A stretch of 64,000 nucleotides of DNA from Salisediminibacterium halotolerans (GTDB lineage: Bacteria; Bacillota; Bacilli; Bacillales; Salisediminibacteriaceae): NCBI RefSeq assembly GCF_003814815.1, contig NZ_RKQQ01000001.1:248001-312000 (forward strand). Reading direction: 5' to 3'. This document shows, piece by piece, positions 16,827 to 25,351 of the stretch (position 1 is the stretch's first letter; every line of letters begins with the position of its first letter). The notes under the pieces were generated by a model that was given only the letters and a program-made list of their open reading frames with translations, ran no database searches and was not told where the DNA came from. Made by a program: the position numbers and the translations under genes.

Positions 16827-18170
16827 TTAATAATTCGGACGGATCACGTGGCCGTTGTAGTTGTTTGCCCAATAGCCGCTGCTCATATCGGCTACCGCGA
16901 CGCCCGTTGATGATTGCGCCCCGAGAAACGTGCCGTTCCCGAGATAAATCCCCGCGTGCCCATTCGTTTTGTACGTATCAAAAAAGACAATATCTCCGCG
17001 CCGCTTCTCACTTGATGAAACGCGTGTACCAGCAGAAGCTAACCCGTCTGTCGAAGCAGGCATATTCATGCCGATTGAACTGAAGGCCCAGCTGAGAAAC
17101 CCAGAACAATCGAAACGGCCGGCATTAATGTCAGACTGCGAGCGGCCGCCGCCGAAAACGTACGTGGAATTGCCGATGTATTCTTTGCCGTTGCTGATTA
17201 AGCTTTCCGCACCGCTTCCGCCGGAAGGAGCACTGCTGCCGGAAGACGAGGCATTGTTTGTGTTTGCATTGCTGCTTGGTTGATTGCTCGCCGATGCGTT
17301 ATTTCCGCTGTCTTCTGTATTTTCGCTGTCTTCTGAACCGCTCTCGTTTGAAGGTGCAACGTTTTCGTCAGATGCTGCTGAAGCAGCCTCTGCTTCCGCT
17401 TCTTGGCGTTCGCGTTCTTCTTCAATACGATTTAACAAATCGGCTTCTTCAGAAGCGAGCTCGTCATCCTCTGCGGCCAGTTCGGCAATTAAATCTTCTT
17501 GCTCGTCTTCATTGGCCGCTACATCATCTTTCATCTTTTCCGTTTGTTCTTTTTGCTCTTGGAGATAATCTGCCATCCCTTCAAGCTCCGTCATTTGTTC
17601 ATCGAGTTCAGCTAATGTTTCCTCATGTTTTTCTTGTTTCTTAGAGAGCTCGTCTTCGAGTGCTTTTAATTCATCAATAAATTCTTGATCCGCTTCCGCT
17701 ATTCGCGATACATTCGCGACTCGGCTGATAAAATCCGCAAAACCTTCAGCCCCTAAAATGACTTCTATGTAGCTGACATCGCTGCTGCCGTTTTGCTGAT
17801 AAGAACTTGCACGGCTTTTCAGCAAATTGAACCGCTCATCAATGTCCGCTTCTAACACATCAATTTCCTCTTCAATTTCAGTCACTTTTTCTTCGTTTGC
17901 AGCAATATTTTCTTCTGTATCGACGATCTTCGCTTCATTTTCCTCGATCGTCTCGTTCATTTCTGTCAGTTCTTCTTCCAGCTCTTCCTTCTCATCAATT
18001 AAGTCCGCCAGTTCTTGTTCCGCCTCGGACAATTCCGATTGCACTTCACTGCGTTCTTCATCTATTTGATTCTGCTCATTTTCAAGATTTTCCGTCGCTG
18101 TTGCTTCGTTATGCCCTCCGAATACTGCACTTATACCTAAGACCGTTGCTAAAATTAGTGCTTTCCTCAC
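16827..18170 (-). CDS. CwlO-like D,L-endopeptidase (coiled coil plus NlpC/P60)
   Basis: 447 residues from the GTG at 18170, which sits properly behind GGGGGATGAACTG. An ATG 5 codons upstream overlaps that ribosome site. A signal peptide is followed by a long coiled coil (~30-255) with heavy Glu content, a Ser/Asn linker, and an NlpC/P60 domain (C355 in FDCSGF, H405 in GHAGIY). This layout is that of CwlO, whose coiled coil lets the FtsEX complex activate it for cell elongation. A second gene at 57.5-59.2 kb is a close paralogue, with near-identical blocks such as SRASSYQQNGSS and the whole C-terminal domain. Confidence 0.9.
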   Translation of the reverse strand: MRKALILATVLGISAVFGGHNEATATENLENEQNQIDEERSEVQSELSEAEQELADLIDEKEELEEELTEMNETIEENEAKIVDTEENIAANEEKVTEIEEEIDVLEADIDERFNLLKSRASSYQQNGSSDVSYIEVILGAEGFADFISRVANVSRIAEADQEFIDELKALEDELSKKQEKHEETLAELDEQMTELEGMADYLQEQKEQTEKMKDDVAANEDEQEDLIAELAAEDDELASEEADLLNRIEEERERQEAEAEAASAASDENVAPSNESGSEDSENTEDSGNNASASNQPSSNANTNNASSSGSSAPSGGSGAESLISNGKEYIGNSTYVFGGGRSQSDINAGRFDCSGFLSWAFSSIGMNMPASTDGLASAGTRVSSSEKRRGDIVFFDTYKTNGHAGIYLGNGTFLGAQSSTGVAVADMSSGYWANNYNGHVIRPNY

Positions 18171-18270
18171 CAGTTCATCCCCCATATCGACACGTTTCGT
18201 TATTTTTTTCTCACAATGAACAGTCTATCAGTCCTATGTGACATGTATGTAATCATAAGATTACGATTAT

Positions 18271-18287
18271 ATTTCAATCGTGTAACA
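18271..18287 (-). promoter_or_regulatory. WalR-like direct repeat upstream of the CwlO-like gene
   Basis: On the minus strand it reads TGTTAC-N5-TGAAAT, one mismatch from the WalR (YycF) consensus TGTWAH-N5-TGTWAH. A similar site lies upstream of the paralogue at 59.35 kb. WalR controls cwlO-type autolysins in B. subtilis. Confidence 0.4.
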
Positions 18288-18422
18288 AAATACGCCTTTT
18301 TTAATGTTTTTCTTATAAATGGACGGACAAACTGACTATATTTCCGCTTTTCTGTTCTTTCAAGTTGCATATTATGGTATATATTTAAGAGGTATGAAGA
18401 CTACCGAAAGGGAGGTGCCTAA

Positions 18423-18632
18423 ATGATCAGTGATATATTGCTTATTTCCGCTATCGTTTTATTTATCCTGTCTTTTTTCATCAATAACAAAAAAGACGAT
18501 GTTACTGACCGGATTGATCAGCAAGCAATCGAAACATCCAAAAAATTAATTCAAACCGAAGACCGGATGCATAAACTTGAGCAGCGGGTTTTTTATTTGG
18601 AAAATCATGAAAAAAGCAACATAAATGATTAA
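18423..18632 (+). CDS. small membrane protein with coiled-coil tail
   Basis: 69 residues. One N-terminal membrane segment (~4-21) precedes a charged helical tail with heptad-like leucines (DRMHKLEQRVFYLE). A textbook ribosome site, GGGAGGTGCCTAA, precedes the ATG. It is followed 27 bases later by a secreted protein gene and then by a protease gene, so a three-gene envelope operon is likely. No family was recognised. A scaffold or anti-sigma-like role is possible but unsupported. Confidence 0.7.
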   Translation: MISDILLISAIVLFILSFFINNKKDDVTDRIDQQAIETSKKLIQTEDRMHKLEQRVFYLENHEKSNIND

Positions 18633-18659
18633 AATAGTTTAAAATAAAGGAGATTCATA

Positions 18660-19199
18660 ATGATGTCCAAAACCGGTATCCGGAATTTTGCCTTCGGTCT
18701 GCTTGTTGCCACAATCATTCTTTCGCCCCCGGCGTTTTTTCCGTTTGATTTCGCCGCAAGTGAAGAAAATCCGTCGACAGATGAAACAAATTCGGCGGAT
18801 ACCTCGTCCAATACAAATGACGGCGACGTCGAACAAGCAGACGAAGCAGCTCTTAAAGCAGAGATTTCATCACTGGAAGAAGAGCTGGAAACAGCTAAAG
18901 AGGACCAAGAGCAGTTAGCTGATGAATTAGAAGAACAAGAGACAAGCGAGAATAACCAGCACAGCGAAGACGGCGAAAATAGCGACGATGAAACAGTCCG
19001 CCTTTACCTAGGCGTTTCATCCGGTATGACTGCCGGAGAAATCGCCGCTATTCTGGAAGAGTCAGAAATCATTGACGACCGTTCAGACTTTACTGCATAC
19101 ATCGAGGATAATGACATGATGATGGATGTCCGTTCAGGGGAATATGAACTCACAAATGAGCTGAGTATACCTGAAATAGCTGAGATGATTACATCGTAA
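18660..19199 (+). CDS. secreted MltG/YceG N-terminal-like protein
   Basis: 179 residues. A signal or anchor segment (~8-30) is followed by an acidic low-complexity and coiled region. The final ~70 residues (VRLYLGVSSGMTAGEIAAILEESEII-type) match the LysM-like subdomain that precedes the catalytic domain in MltG/YceG lytic transglycosylases. The catalytic part is absent. Bacillaceae commonly encode such short YceG-like proteins, possibly binding glycan strands. The ribosome site is AAGGAGATTCATA; the ATG at 18663 is an equally possible start. Confidence 0.7.
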   Translation: MMSKTGIRNFAFGLLVATIILSPPAFFPFDFAASEENPSTDETNSADTSSNTNDGDVEQADEAALKAEISSLEEELETAKEDQEQLADELEEQETSENNQHSEDGENSDDETVRLYLGVSSGMTAGEIAAILEESEIIDDRSDFTAYIEDNDMMMDVRSGEYELTNELSIPEIAEMITS

Positions 19200-19230
19200 T
19201 GTACGCCGTTCAGACAAGGGGGAGGAAAGA

Positions 19231-20067
19231 TTGCTAAAGACAAACAGCTGCACTGTATTCACAGTGCTGTTCACCGGTTTTACAGCGGGAGCGGTTTTGA
19301 TTTCCGGCTGCGCCGCGAAAACGATTCAAGAATCAAGCAGTTTCACAGATGTTGAACGAGAAACACCTGTCTTGTCTGAACGTTCAAACCTCGAGTTTTC
19401 CGCTGAAGAGTATGCCTGGGTTGATAAGCGGGAAAATCCGCTCGATTATCTTGGCTGGGAAGAAAGCCTTGACTATATGAACGATGCGGTCGTTGACGTT
19501 GAAACACCCTCACAGTACGGGCAAGGTTTTTACATAGAAGAGGATAAACTGCTGACAAACGCGCACGTCATTTTAAACGATTTAAACGCCGATATTGTTA
19601 ATCAACATGACGAGACGGTCACAGCTGAGGTGATCGGCGTTTCTATCGATGAGGATATTGCCCTTTTAGAAGTGGACGACACCGAGCACGTTGAAACCAG
19701 CATCCCCCTTCGCACGGACAGCGAGCTTGCTGAGGACGATGAAATCATCCGGCTCGATACGAACGCTGACTTTGATGAAAATCACTATTACGGAACTTTG
19801 CTTGAAAAAAGCCGATCGATTTATGCATCCTTAAACCTGCAAGAACACCTTTACTACCTCGACTTGGCGATTCACGGCGGCGACAGCGGCTCACCGATCG
19901 TTACTGAAGACGCAAAAGGAGCTGTCGGTGTCATTACCGCGAGAAGTGATACCGTCGACGGGGCAAGTTACGCGATCCCGGTCAATAATTTCCATGATTA
20001 TATAGATGAGTGGTTCGAAACCCCTATGTCTGAAGAGCAAATTTTAGACGAATTTTCGAACATCTGA
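19231..20067 (+). CDS. trypsin-like serine protease, lipoprotein
   Basis: 278 residues, starting at TTG 19231 behind GGGGGAGGAAAGA. The signal ends in the lipobox LISGC. The chymotrypsin-fold triad is complete: H112 in LTNAHVI, D142 in EDIALLEV and S219 in GGDSGSP. No PDZ domain follows, unlike HtrA/DegP, so it resembles the short V8/trypsin-type proteases of Bacilli. It would act on the outer face of the membrane, perhaps in surface protein processing. It follows the YceG-like gene by 31 bases and may share its transcript. Confidence 0.88.
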   Translation: MLKTNSCTVFTVLFTGFTAGAVLISGCAAKTIQESSSFTDVERETPVLSERSNLEFSAEEYAWVDKRENPLDYLGWEESLDYMNDAVVDVETPSQYGQGFYIEEDKLLTNAHVILNDLNADIVNQHDETVTAEVIGVSIDEDIALLEVDDTEHVETSIPLRTDSELAEDDEIIRLDTNADFDENHYYGTLLEKSRSIYASLNLQEHLYYLDLAIHGGDSGSPIVTEDAKGAVGVITARSDTVDGASYAIPVNNFHDYIDEWFETPMSEEQILDEFSNI

Positions 20068-20076
20068 TAAGTTTGA

Positions 20077-20105
20077 TTGATTTTTGTTCATTTTTCCCTT
20101 ATGAT
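20077..20105 (+). promoter_or_regulatory. sigma-A-like promoter for the zinc-ribbon gene
   Basis: TTGATT (20077-20082), 17-base spacer, TATGAT (20100-20105), 55 bases upstream of the start at 20161. Confidence 0.5.
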
Positions 20106-20160
20106 AATCCGTGGAGAGAGCAGTACGTTCGTAAAAAATCGGGATGAGTGTGGTGGTTGA

Positions 20161-20454
20161 ATGTTATTCAAGGCAGCGCGCCGAAAAAAGGTGATCAATG
20201 CCTCGCATGTGGAATGTCCGAATTGTACAAATGTGCATTCCGCAGAAACTTGGAATGATTGGGCTCAGCAAACATACGGAAATCAAGCGCCCGACATTCG
20301 AAAAGCCGGAGCAGATAAGAACAATTCGTTTCCGTTTCAGTGTCCGTCATGTTATAAAGCTTTCTCTGCTTATAGAATGGATTTTCATAAACAGACAAAG
20401 GATACGGATGCAAAAGACGAATACTCTGCTAATTGGCGTACAAGTGAATCATGA
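20161..20454 (+). CDS. small zinc-ribbon protein
   Basis: 97 residues with two CxxC knuckles, CPNC near 19 and CPSC near 61, the second set in FQCPSCYKAFSAYRMDF. This suggests a structural zinc site. The function is unknown. The ribosome site (GTGGTTGA) is modest. The gene has its own promoter and a strong terminator at 20461-20510, so it is a single-gene unit. Confidence 0.7.
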   Translation: MLFKAARRKKVINASHVECPNCTNVHSAETWNDWAQQTYGNQAPDIRKAGADKNNSFPFQCPSCYKAFSAYRMDFHKQTKDTDAKDEYSANWRTSES

Positions 20455-20460
20455 TCGTAC

Positions 20461-20510
20461 AAAACACCCTCTATGCTGTACAAGGACAACTGCTGCATAG
20501 AGGGTGTTTT
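20461..20510. terminator. bidirectional terminator
   Basis: Stem AAAACACCCTCTATGC/GCATAGAGGGTGTTTT between convergent genes; it serves the zinc-ribbon gene and probably the SGNH-like gene. Confidence 0.8.
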
Positions 20511-20541
20511 TATCGTTATTTTTAACTTGTCGCTATTCAGC

Positions 20542-21405
20542 TTACTCCCCGCCGAGCATCTGTCCAAGTGCTTCTCCCCAAAGAGCATGCCCTTCTTCTG
20601 TCGGCAGACGGTCTTCTTCACCGACATAATCAAGCAGTTCAGTATCAAAAAGATCCGGCCATGCGCTCCAATGATCAAGGTAAATTATGCCGCTTTCTTC
20701 AGCATAATCTTCCAAGGCTTCGATCTGCGCCGGGTAATTTACGGTCTGAAAAGCCGGTTGAGACGGTGTCAAAGCCAATGCTTCTGTCTGTTCTTCAAAC
20801 TCTGCTATCATCGTTGTGATATGCTCCAGCGACTGGTCTTGGCCGACAACCCCGTTGTCGTTCCAAAGCAGCGGCTCAAAAATGACTAAATCCGTCCCCT
20901 CATCAACGGCACCTTCATACGCATTCTCCTGCACCATTTCGAGTGTTGTTTGCTCACCGAATGTCTCAGCTGTGACTGAAAATGCTGCATTATCATACGT
21001 TTCTTCCAAATACGATTCCAATACTGCCGGCCATGCATCTCCTTCTTCACTTTCGGCTGATTCGGAGGCAACGACAGTCACGGAAATCTCTTCCCCGTTT
21101 TCAATCGAATTGATAAAAGCGTCGGAAATATCTTCCGGCAAATTCATCGCTCGGTCCATATCCGCCTCAGAAACATCGACATCGCTGTCGTCATTCTCAT
21201 CCGCGCTTTCTTCTTCGTTTGCTTCTTCAGCGTTTTCATCATTGACTGTTGCCGTCTCCGATTCTTCAGCTTCCATATATGTATCTAAAGCCTGCTGCTG
21301 TGCCGCCGTCGCAATATCATTCAATTTTTCCGTATAGTACCAGCGCCCGAACAAAATCACAGCCACCGATAGGATCACACCGGTGATAACCACCCATCTT
21401 TTCAT
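20542..21405 (-). CDS. membrane-anchored SGNH/GDSL-like hydrolase
   Basis: 287 residues from the ATG at 21405, behind AAAAGGAGACTGACG; a TTG 6 codons upstream lies within that ribosome site. One N-terminal membrane anchor precedes an acidic linker (~35-80). The rest follows the SGNH order: block I as VTVVASES in place of GDS, then LVIFEPLLWNDNG in the GxND region, and PTEEGHALWGEAL carrying the block V histidine. The asparagine and histidine are kept, and a serine is present in the nonstandard block I. It may be an extracellular esterase acting on wall polymers, or an inactive relative. Confidence 0.7.
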   Translation of the reverse strand: MKRWVVITGVILSVAVILFGRWYYTEKLNDIATAAQQQALDTYMEAEESETATVNDENAEEANEEESADENDDSDVDVSEADMDRAMNLPEDISDAFINSIENGEEISVTVVASESAESEEGDAWPAVLESYLEETYDNAAFSVTAETFGEQTTLEMVQENAYEGAVDEGTDLVIFEPLLWNDNGVVGQDQSLEHITTMIAEFEEQTEALALTPSQPAFQTVNYPAQIEALEDYAEESGIIYLDHWSAWPDLFDTELLDYVGEEDRLPTEEGHALWGEALGQMLGGE

Positions 21406-21476
21406 CGTCAGTCTCCTTTTCAATCGATAATCTACCGTTATTATACAAGAAAAGCAGCCTCATTCACATGCCTTCT

Positions 21477-21749
21477 TTATTGCACTGTTACATTTACTTT
21501 ATCTTCCACATCCATACCTTCAATGCGGAGACGAATATCTGCTTCCAACGAAAAATCCGTATCCAAGTCAGTCATTTCAAAGTAGTGATAGCGGTCAATA
21601 TGCACTGACGCCACCCGTTGATGATTAATTAACAAAACAATTTCTTCCCCTGCCGCATCTTCTGCTGTATTCACAAGACCGGTCAAGGCAAAAACGCGGC
21701 TGCCCTCAGCTTGTTCACATATTGTAAACGTTTGTTCTTCGGTCGTCAT
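21477..21749 (-). CDS. small protein of unknown function
   Basis: 90 residues from the ATG at 21749, eight bases after AAGGA; an ATG three codons upstream has no ribosome-site spacing. The predicted strands (FTICEQAEGSRVFALTGLV, EIVLLINHQRVASVHI) suggest an all-beta fold. No signal peptide is present. No family was recognised. It lies between the SGNH-like gene and a 48-residue gene, all leftward. Confidence 0.6.
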   Translation of the reverse strand: MTTEEQTFTICEQAEGSRVFALTGLVNTAEDAAGEEIVLLINHQRVASVHIDRYHYFEMTDLDTDFSLEADIRLRIEGMDVEDKVNVTVQ

Positions 21750-21870
21750 TACGCTCATCCTTTACTTCAATCTTAATCTAATATTGTCGCCGATATATGT
21801 TACCACATATTTCAAATCTTTCATAGACAATCTGTCGTTTTATTATCTCATTTTTAGTGCTATTCCGCAG

Positions 21871-21903
21871 AAAAAGCCAGCGGCTGTTCGCCGCTGGCTT
21901 TTT
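21871..21903 (-). terminator. terminator of the 48-residue gene
   Basis: Perfect stem AAAAAGCCAGCGGC/GCCGCTGGCTTTTT with a five-base loop, directly after the stop codon. Confidence 0.85.
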
Positions 21904-21907
21904 CATC

Positions 21908-22054
21908 CTATTCATACGTTGCCTTCGATTGGTTTATTTGTTTTTTTAATTGATCCTGTATGTAATTCAGCAATTCAGCTTCATTGATTTCTTCGTCTGT
22001 CGAACCGCGTTTCTTCACTTCGAGCAACAATGCTTTGAAACGCTCTGAATCCAT
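21908..22054 (-). CDS. 48-residue helical protein
   Basis: An ATG at 22054 is preceded by GGGGGGGAGATA and the frame ends 4 bases before a perfect terminator, so this is a real gene despite its size. The product starts MDSERFKALLLEVKKRG and continues with DEEINEAELLNYIQDQLKK. It is amphipathic and highly charged, without membrane segment or cysteines. The family is unknown. A small regulatory or anti-sigma-type binding helix is conceivable but unsupported. Confidence 0.7.
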   Translation of the reverse strand: MDSERFKALLLEVKKRGSTDEEINEAELLNYIQDQLKKQINQSKATYE

Positions 22055-22172
22055 TATCTCCCCCCCCTTTGCAGAAATGTACCATTACTGTAGCACATAT
22101 TTTCCGCAAAGTATGTCGAAAAATGGAAATAATCCCAATTAACTAGATTCCAAATTTTTTCGTATAACCATC

Positions 22173-22970
22173 TCAGTTATAATATTCTGGCACTCTGCTC
22201 TTTAACGCCGGCACCTGTTCTCTCACTTCTGAGACATAATTCAGATCCAAGACTTCTGCCAACACTTCTTCTTGATCTATTGAGCCTTCCGCCAAGACAT
22301 CCCCCCATGGATTAATAATCATTGAACGTCCGGCAAATCCAGTGCCGTCATAACTGCCAACTCGATTTGAAGAAATCACATACATTTGATTTTCAATCGC
22401 CCGCGCCCGGCTGAGTACATCCCAATGAAGTGTCCGGGACGCCGGCCATTCTGCCGGAATAAAGAGCGCTTTGGCGCCTTGAAGAGCGAGACTGCGAATA
22501 ATTTCCGGAAACCTGAGATCAAAACAAATAATGATGCCCATTTTTATTCCATCCAACTCGAATGTTTCTACGGCTTTTTCCCCCGGTGACAAATAGGCCG
22601 GTTCATTCAGCATCGGCACTAAATGAAGTTTGTCGTACGTATAAATCAGTTCGCCCTGACGGTTAATCACGAGCGCCCGGTTGAACACTTTGGCATTTTT
22701 CTTCACTGCAATCGATCCGCCGATAATGTTTGTATTGTAAGCGACGGCTAATTCTTGCAGCAGTTTCGTTGATTCATTCTCCTCCACCGGTTCTGCAATC
22801 GTATTTAACTCCGGCAAAGTATACGCCGTCGTCCACATCTCCGGCAAAACAACCAGGTCAACGGGCGGTCCATTTTGAATGGCTTCTGTTTCAAACCAAT
22901 TTCTCACTCGTTCTCGGTTCGCTTCCGGGTCGCCAGGGATGATGTCCATTTGAAATACCTTCGTATGCAT
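22173..22970 (-). CDS. mtnU: carbon-nitrogen hydrolase (nitrilase superfamily), MtnU-like
   Basis: 265 residues from the ATG at 22970 (GGGAG nine bases upstream; a TTG two codons earlier is too close). The catalytic triad is E44 in VLPEMW, K114 in YDKLHLVPM and C149 in GIIICFDLRFPE. The sequence resembles B. subtilis MtnU/YkrU and omega-amidases, which hydrolyse 2-oxoacid amides such as alpha-ketoglutaramate formed in methionine salvage. No other mtn genes are present nearby, so the symbol rests on sequence feel only. Confidence 0.75.
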   Translation of the reverse strand: MHTKVFQMDIIPGDPEANRERVRNWFETEAIQNGPPVDLVVLPEMWTTAYTLPELNTIAEPVEENESTKLLQELAVAYNTNIIGGSIAVKKNAKVFNRALVINRQGELIYTYDKLHLVPMLNEPAYLSPGEKAVETFELDGIKMGIIICFDLRFPEIIRSLALQGAKALFIPAEWPASRTLHWDVLSRARAIENQMYVISSNRVGSYDGTGFAGRSMIINPWGDVLAEGSIDQEEVLAEVLDLNYVSEVREQVPALKSRVPEYYN

Positions 22971-23144
22971 AAACAACTACTCCCTTCATTAAATCATTAA
23001 CGAACAATCACCTTTACCTTCATTGTACTATAAATGCCCGCTGCTTTTTCGGATTGATCCAAATAGGTTAATAACTTTTCCCAGTTTCACGTTTCTTTGA
23101 TATGGTAAAATAACCATTAAGACGATGAAGGAGGGCGATGGACG

Positions 23145-24833
23145 ATGGAACAGCTACTGCGACATATTTTGCAGCGAATTAACGGTGAGAAGGCTGAGTT
23201 GCCCGAGATTGATGCTCCATATGCCTATAGCGATGAAAACGGACATCAACACGTATACATATCCGCCGCCTATAATGGCGAGCGTGCTCAAGTTCGCGGG
23301 GGAAAAGGAGCATCGCTTTCCGAAGCAGCGGAATCTGCCCTGAGTCAAATGCCGGTGATCAAGACCGAGGACGTAAAATTCGACGTCGTAACAGAAATCA
23401 ATACCGTAAAACAGACGATGAGCTGGATGAATGTCCTGAACGAAAAAATTTCGTACACACCGAGAGAAGACGGTATTATTTTAGATAAAGAAGGATTTTT
23501 GTCATTTTTGCCGGAAGAAGTCGAGATGTACGGCATGATCCGTTCCGGAAAATTACAACGCGAACATATGTATCGCGCCCTGCGCAAACATGGCCTGCTC
23601 GGTACGCCGGCAGAAAAAATGCTGACAGCGGAAGAATGGTTTGATGTGTTTACATTTAAAACAGCAAGCTATTATTTAAATGACGAAGGACTGCATGTAT
23701 TGTTTCGCGGCCACCGCGATACACAGAATGAACCGCTGACCAGAGAAAAATTGGAACAGGCTGTTGCTTTAACGAAAAACCACTACTTCATGCAGGTGTT
23801 AAACCGGCAAGGCAAATTCGTTTATTCGTACGATCCGCGCGATCAGTTTGCTGCAAACCGGTACAATATTCTACGCCATGCCGGTACGGTGTACGCAATG
23901 CTTGAAGCATACGAACTCACGCAGGACACCGACCTGCTAAAAACAGCTGAAAAGGCGCTTCGCTATTTACTGAAAAGAATCGAGTTTTTTCAATTGGAAG
24001 GCAGAGAAGTTGCCGCCGTTGTGGAAAACGACGCCATAAAACTCGGCGGAAATGGATTGGCTTTAATTGCCCTTAGTAAATACACAGAACAGTCCAACGA
24101 CAAACAATACCTTGCCTATATGACCGGGCTCGCTGCTTGGATGCAAGCAACACAGGACGAGACAGGCAAATTCGCCGTTCATAAACAAACGTTTTCGACC
24201 GGCGAAGTGACCCATTTTAATTCGTCGTATTATCCGGGTGAAGCGATCCTCGGTCTCGTTCGGTTGTATCAATTGGACGGTAATGAAACATGGCTTGTTA
24301 CGGCGGAAAACGAAGCGGATTTTCTTATCAACCGCCGTGACGCCGAAGCCCAGCAGGACAGCATCGAACACGATCACTGGCTTCTTTATGCCTTAAATGA
24401 ACTGCACCGGGAACGGCCGAAAGAGCTGTACGTCCGTCACAGCTATTTCATTGCTGAAGCCATGTTTGCTTCTCAGCGAACAGATGCTACAGCTTATGAT
24501 CACGAATGGCTCGGTTCTTATGAAATGAAAGGAATCCCGCGTTCGACGCCGACAGCCTGCCGAAGCGAAGGGCTCGGTGCCGTCTATCAAATGGCCCTGC
24601 GCATTAACGATCACAACATGGCGGAAAAAGCTAGAGAAGCGATCTTTGCCGGCATTCGCTTTCAGCTTCAGCTGCAATACCGTCTGGAGTCCGTCATGTA
24701 TTTAACAAACAAAACGCTCTGTCTCGGAGCTTTGCATGAAAGCCTCGACAGTTATGACATTCGCAATGATTACACACAGCACAGCTTATCCAGTTTCATT
24801 CAAGCGATAAAAATCATCACAACATCATCTTAA
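23145..24833 (+). CDS. helical-toroid protein of unknown function
   Basis: 562 residues, cytoplasmic (no signal peptide). After an N-terminal ~170-residue domain, residues ~220-560 contain repeated helical hairpins with R-x-N-x-LRHAGT, KLGGNGLALIALSKYT and HFNSSYYPGEAILGLVRLY, recalling alpha/alpha toroids of epimerases, mannuronan-type or six-hairpin glycosidases. Acidic residues that could be catalytic occur in DHEWLGSYE, but no known family is certain. The ATG follows GGAGGGCGATGGACG. The gene stands alone with its own terminator. A role in sugar or polymer processing is an inference from fold only. Confidence 0.7.
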   Translation: MEQLLRHILQRINGEKAELPEIDAPYAYSDENGHQHVYISAAYNGERAQVRGGKGASLSEAAESALSQMPVIKTEDVKFDVVTEINTVKQTMSWMNVLNEKISYTPREDGIILDKEGFLSFLPEEVEMYGMIRSGKLQREHMYRALRKHGLLGTPAEKMLTAEEWFDVFTFKTASYYLNDEGLHVLFRGHRDTQNEPLTREKLEQAVALTKNHYFMQVLNRQGKFVYSYDPRDQFAANRYNILRHAGTVYAMLEAYELTQDTDLLKTAEKALRYLLKRIEFFQLEGREVAAVVENDAIKLGGNGLALIALSKYTEQSNDKQYLAYMTGLAAWMQATQDETGKFAVHKQTFSTGEVTHFNSSYYPGEAILGLVRLYQLDGNETWLVTAENEADFLINRRDAEAQQDSIEHDHWLLYALNELHRERPKELYVRHSYFIAEAMFASQRTDATAYDHEWLGSYEMKGIPRSTPTACRSEGLGAVYQMALRINDHNMAEKAREAIFAGIRFQLQLQYRLESVMYLTNKTLCLGALHESLDSYDIRNDYTQHSLSSFIQAIKIITTSS

Positions 24834-24844
24834 ACACGGCATAA

Positions 24845-24881
24845 AAAAGGCATTTCCCGATACAAACGGGAAATGCCTTTT
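24845..24881. terminator. bidirectional terminator
   Basis: Stem AAAAGGCATTTCCCG/CGGGAAATGCCTTTT between the convergent toroid-protein and aspartate-run lipoprotein genes. Confidence 0.85.
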
Positions 24882-24902
24882 CATTTAACTCTCACACGCA
24901 AA

Positions 24903-25226
24903 TTAATCGTTCAAGTTGTCGTCATCGTCGTCATCGTTAAGCATGTCATCATCGTCGTCGTCATCGTCATCGTTGAGCATATCATCGTCGTCATCATCAT
25001 CGTCGTTCATCATATCGTCATCGTCATCATCATCGTCATCGTTAAGCATATCATCGTCGTCATCGTCGTCATTATAGCCGTCGTTGTCTGCATCGTTTTC
25101 AACATTGTTATTCATTCCGTCGTTGTTGTTCATTCCATCATTATTGTCAACATCGTCTCCGCACCCTGCTAACACACCGAGTGCAAGCACGCTTGACATG
25201 ACAGAAATTCCTAGTGATTTTTTCAT
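24903..25226 (-). CDS. lipoprotein with long aspartate runs
   Basis: 107 residues. A lipobox (VLAGC) follows a normal signal, so the mature protein is lipid-anchored outside the cell. The first mature part is Asn/Asp rich (DNNDGMNNN). From ~50 it is a tandem repeat of 6-9 aspartates separated by MLN or MMN. The DNA is a GTC/ATC trinucleotide-type repeat on the plus strand. Such a chain would be unfolded and extremely negative, able to bind Ca2+ or other cations or keep water and salt near the membrane (inference). The repeat number probably varies by slippage. The start follows AAGGAGG. Confidence 0.8.
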   Translation of the reverse strand: MKKSLGISVMSSVLALGVLAGCGDDVDNNDGMNNNDGMNNNVENDADNDGYNDDDDDDDMLNDDDDDDDDDMMNDDDDDDDDMLNDDDDDDDDDMLNDDDDDDNLND

Positions 25227-25351
25227 TATATGAATCCTCCTTCATTATATCGTGTTACGGTACAGTCTATTTCACGTATTTTCTACACCAAAACGTTCAT
25301 AAACTTTTTTTGACATTTTCACATATTATGAATGACGGTTTCATATCCAGG

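Noticed and set aside
24903-25130. Tandem DNA repeats that could suggest a CRISPR or microsatellite array
   Set aside because: Repeats are short, without unique spacers, and are codons of the aspartate runs.
24873-25172. Rightward frame encoding a Val/Ile-rich, membrane-like protein
   Set aside because: It is the antisense reading of the aspartate-run lipoprotein gene; GAC/GAT repeats read as GTC/ATC give Val and Ile.
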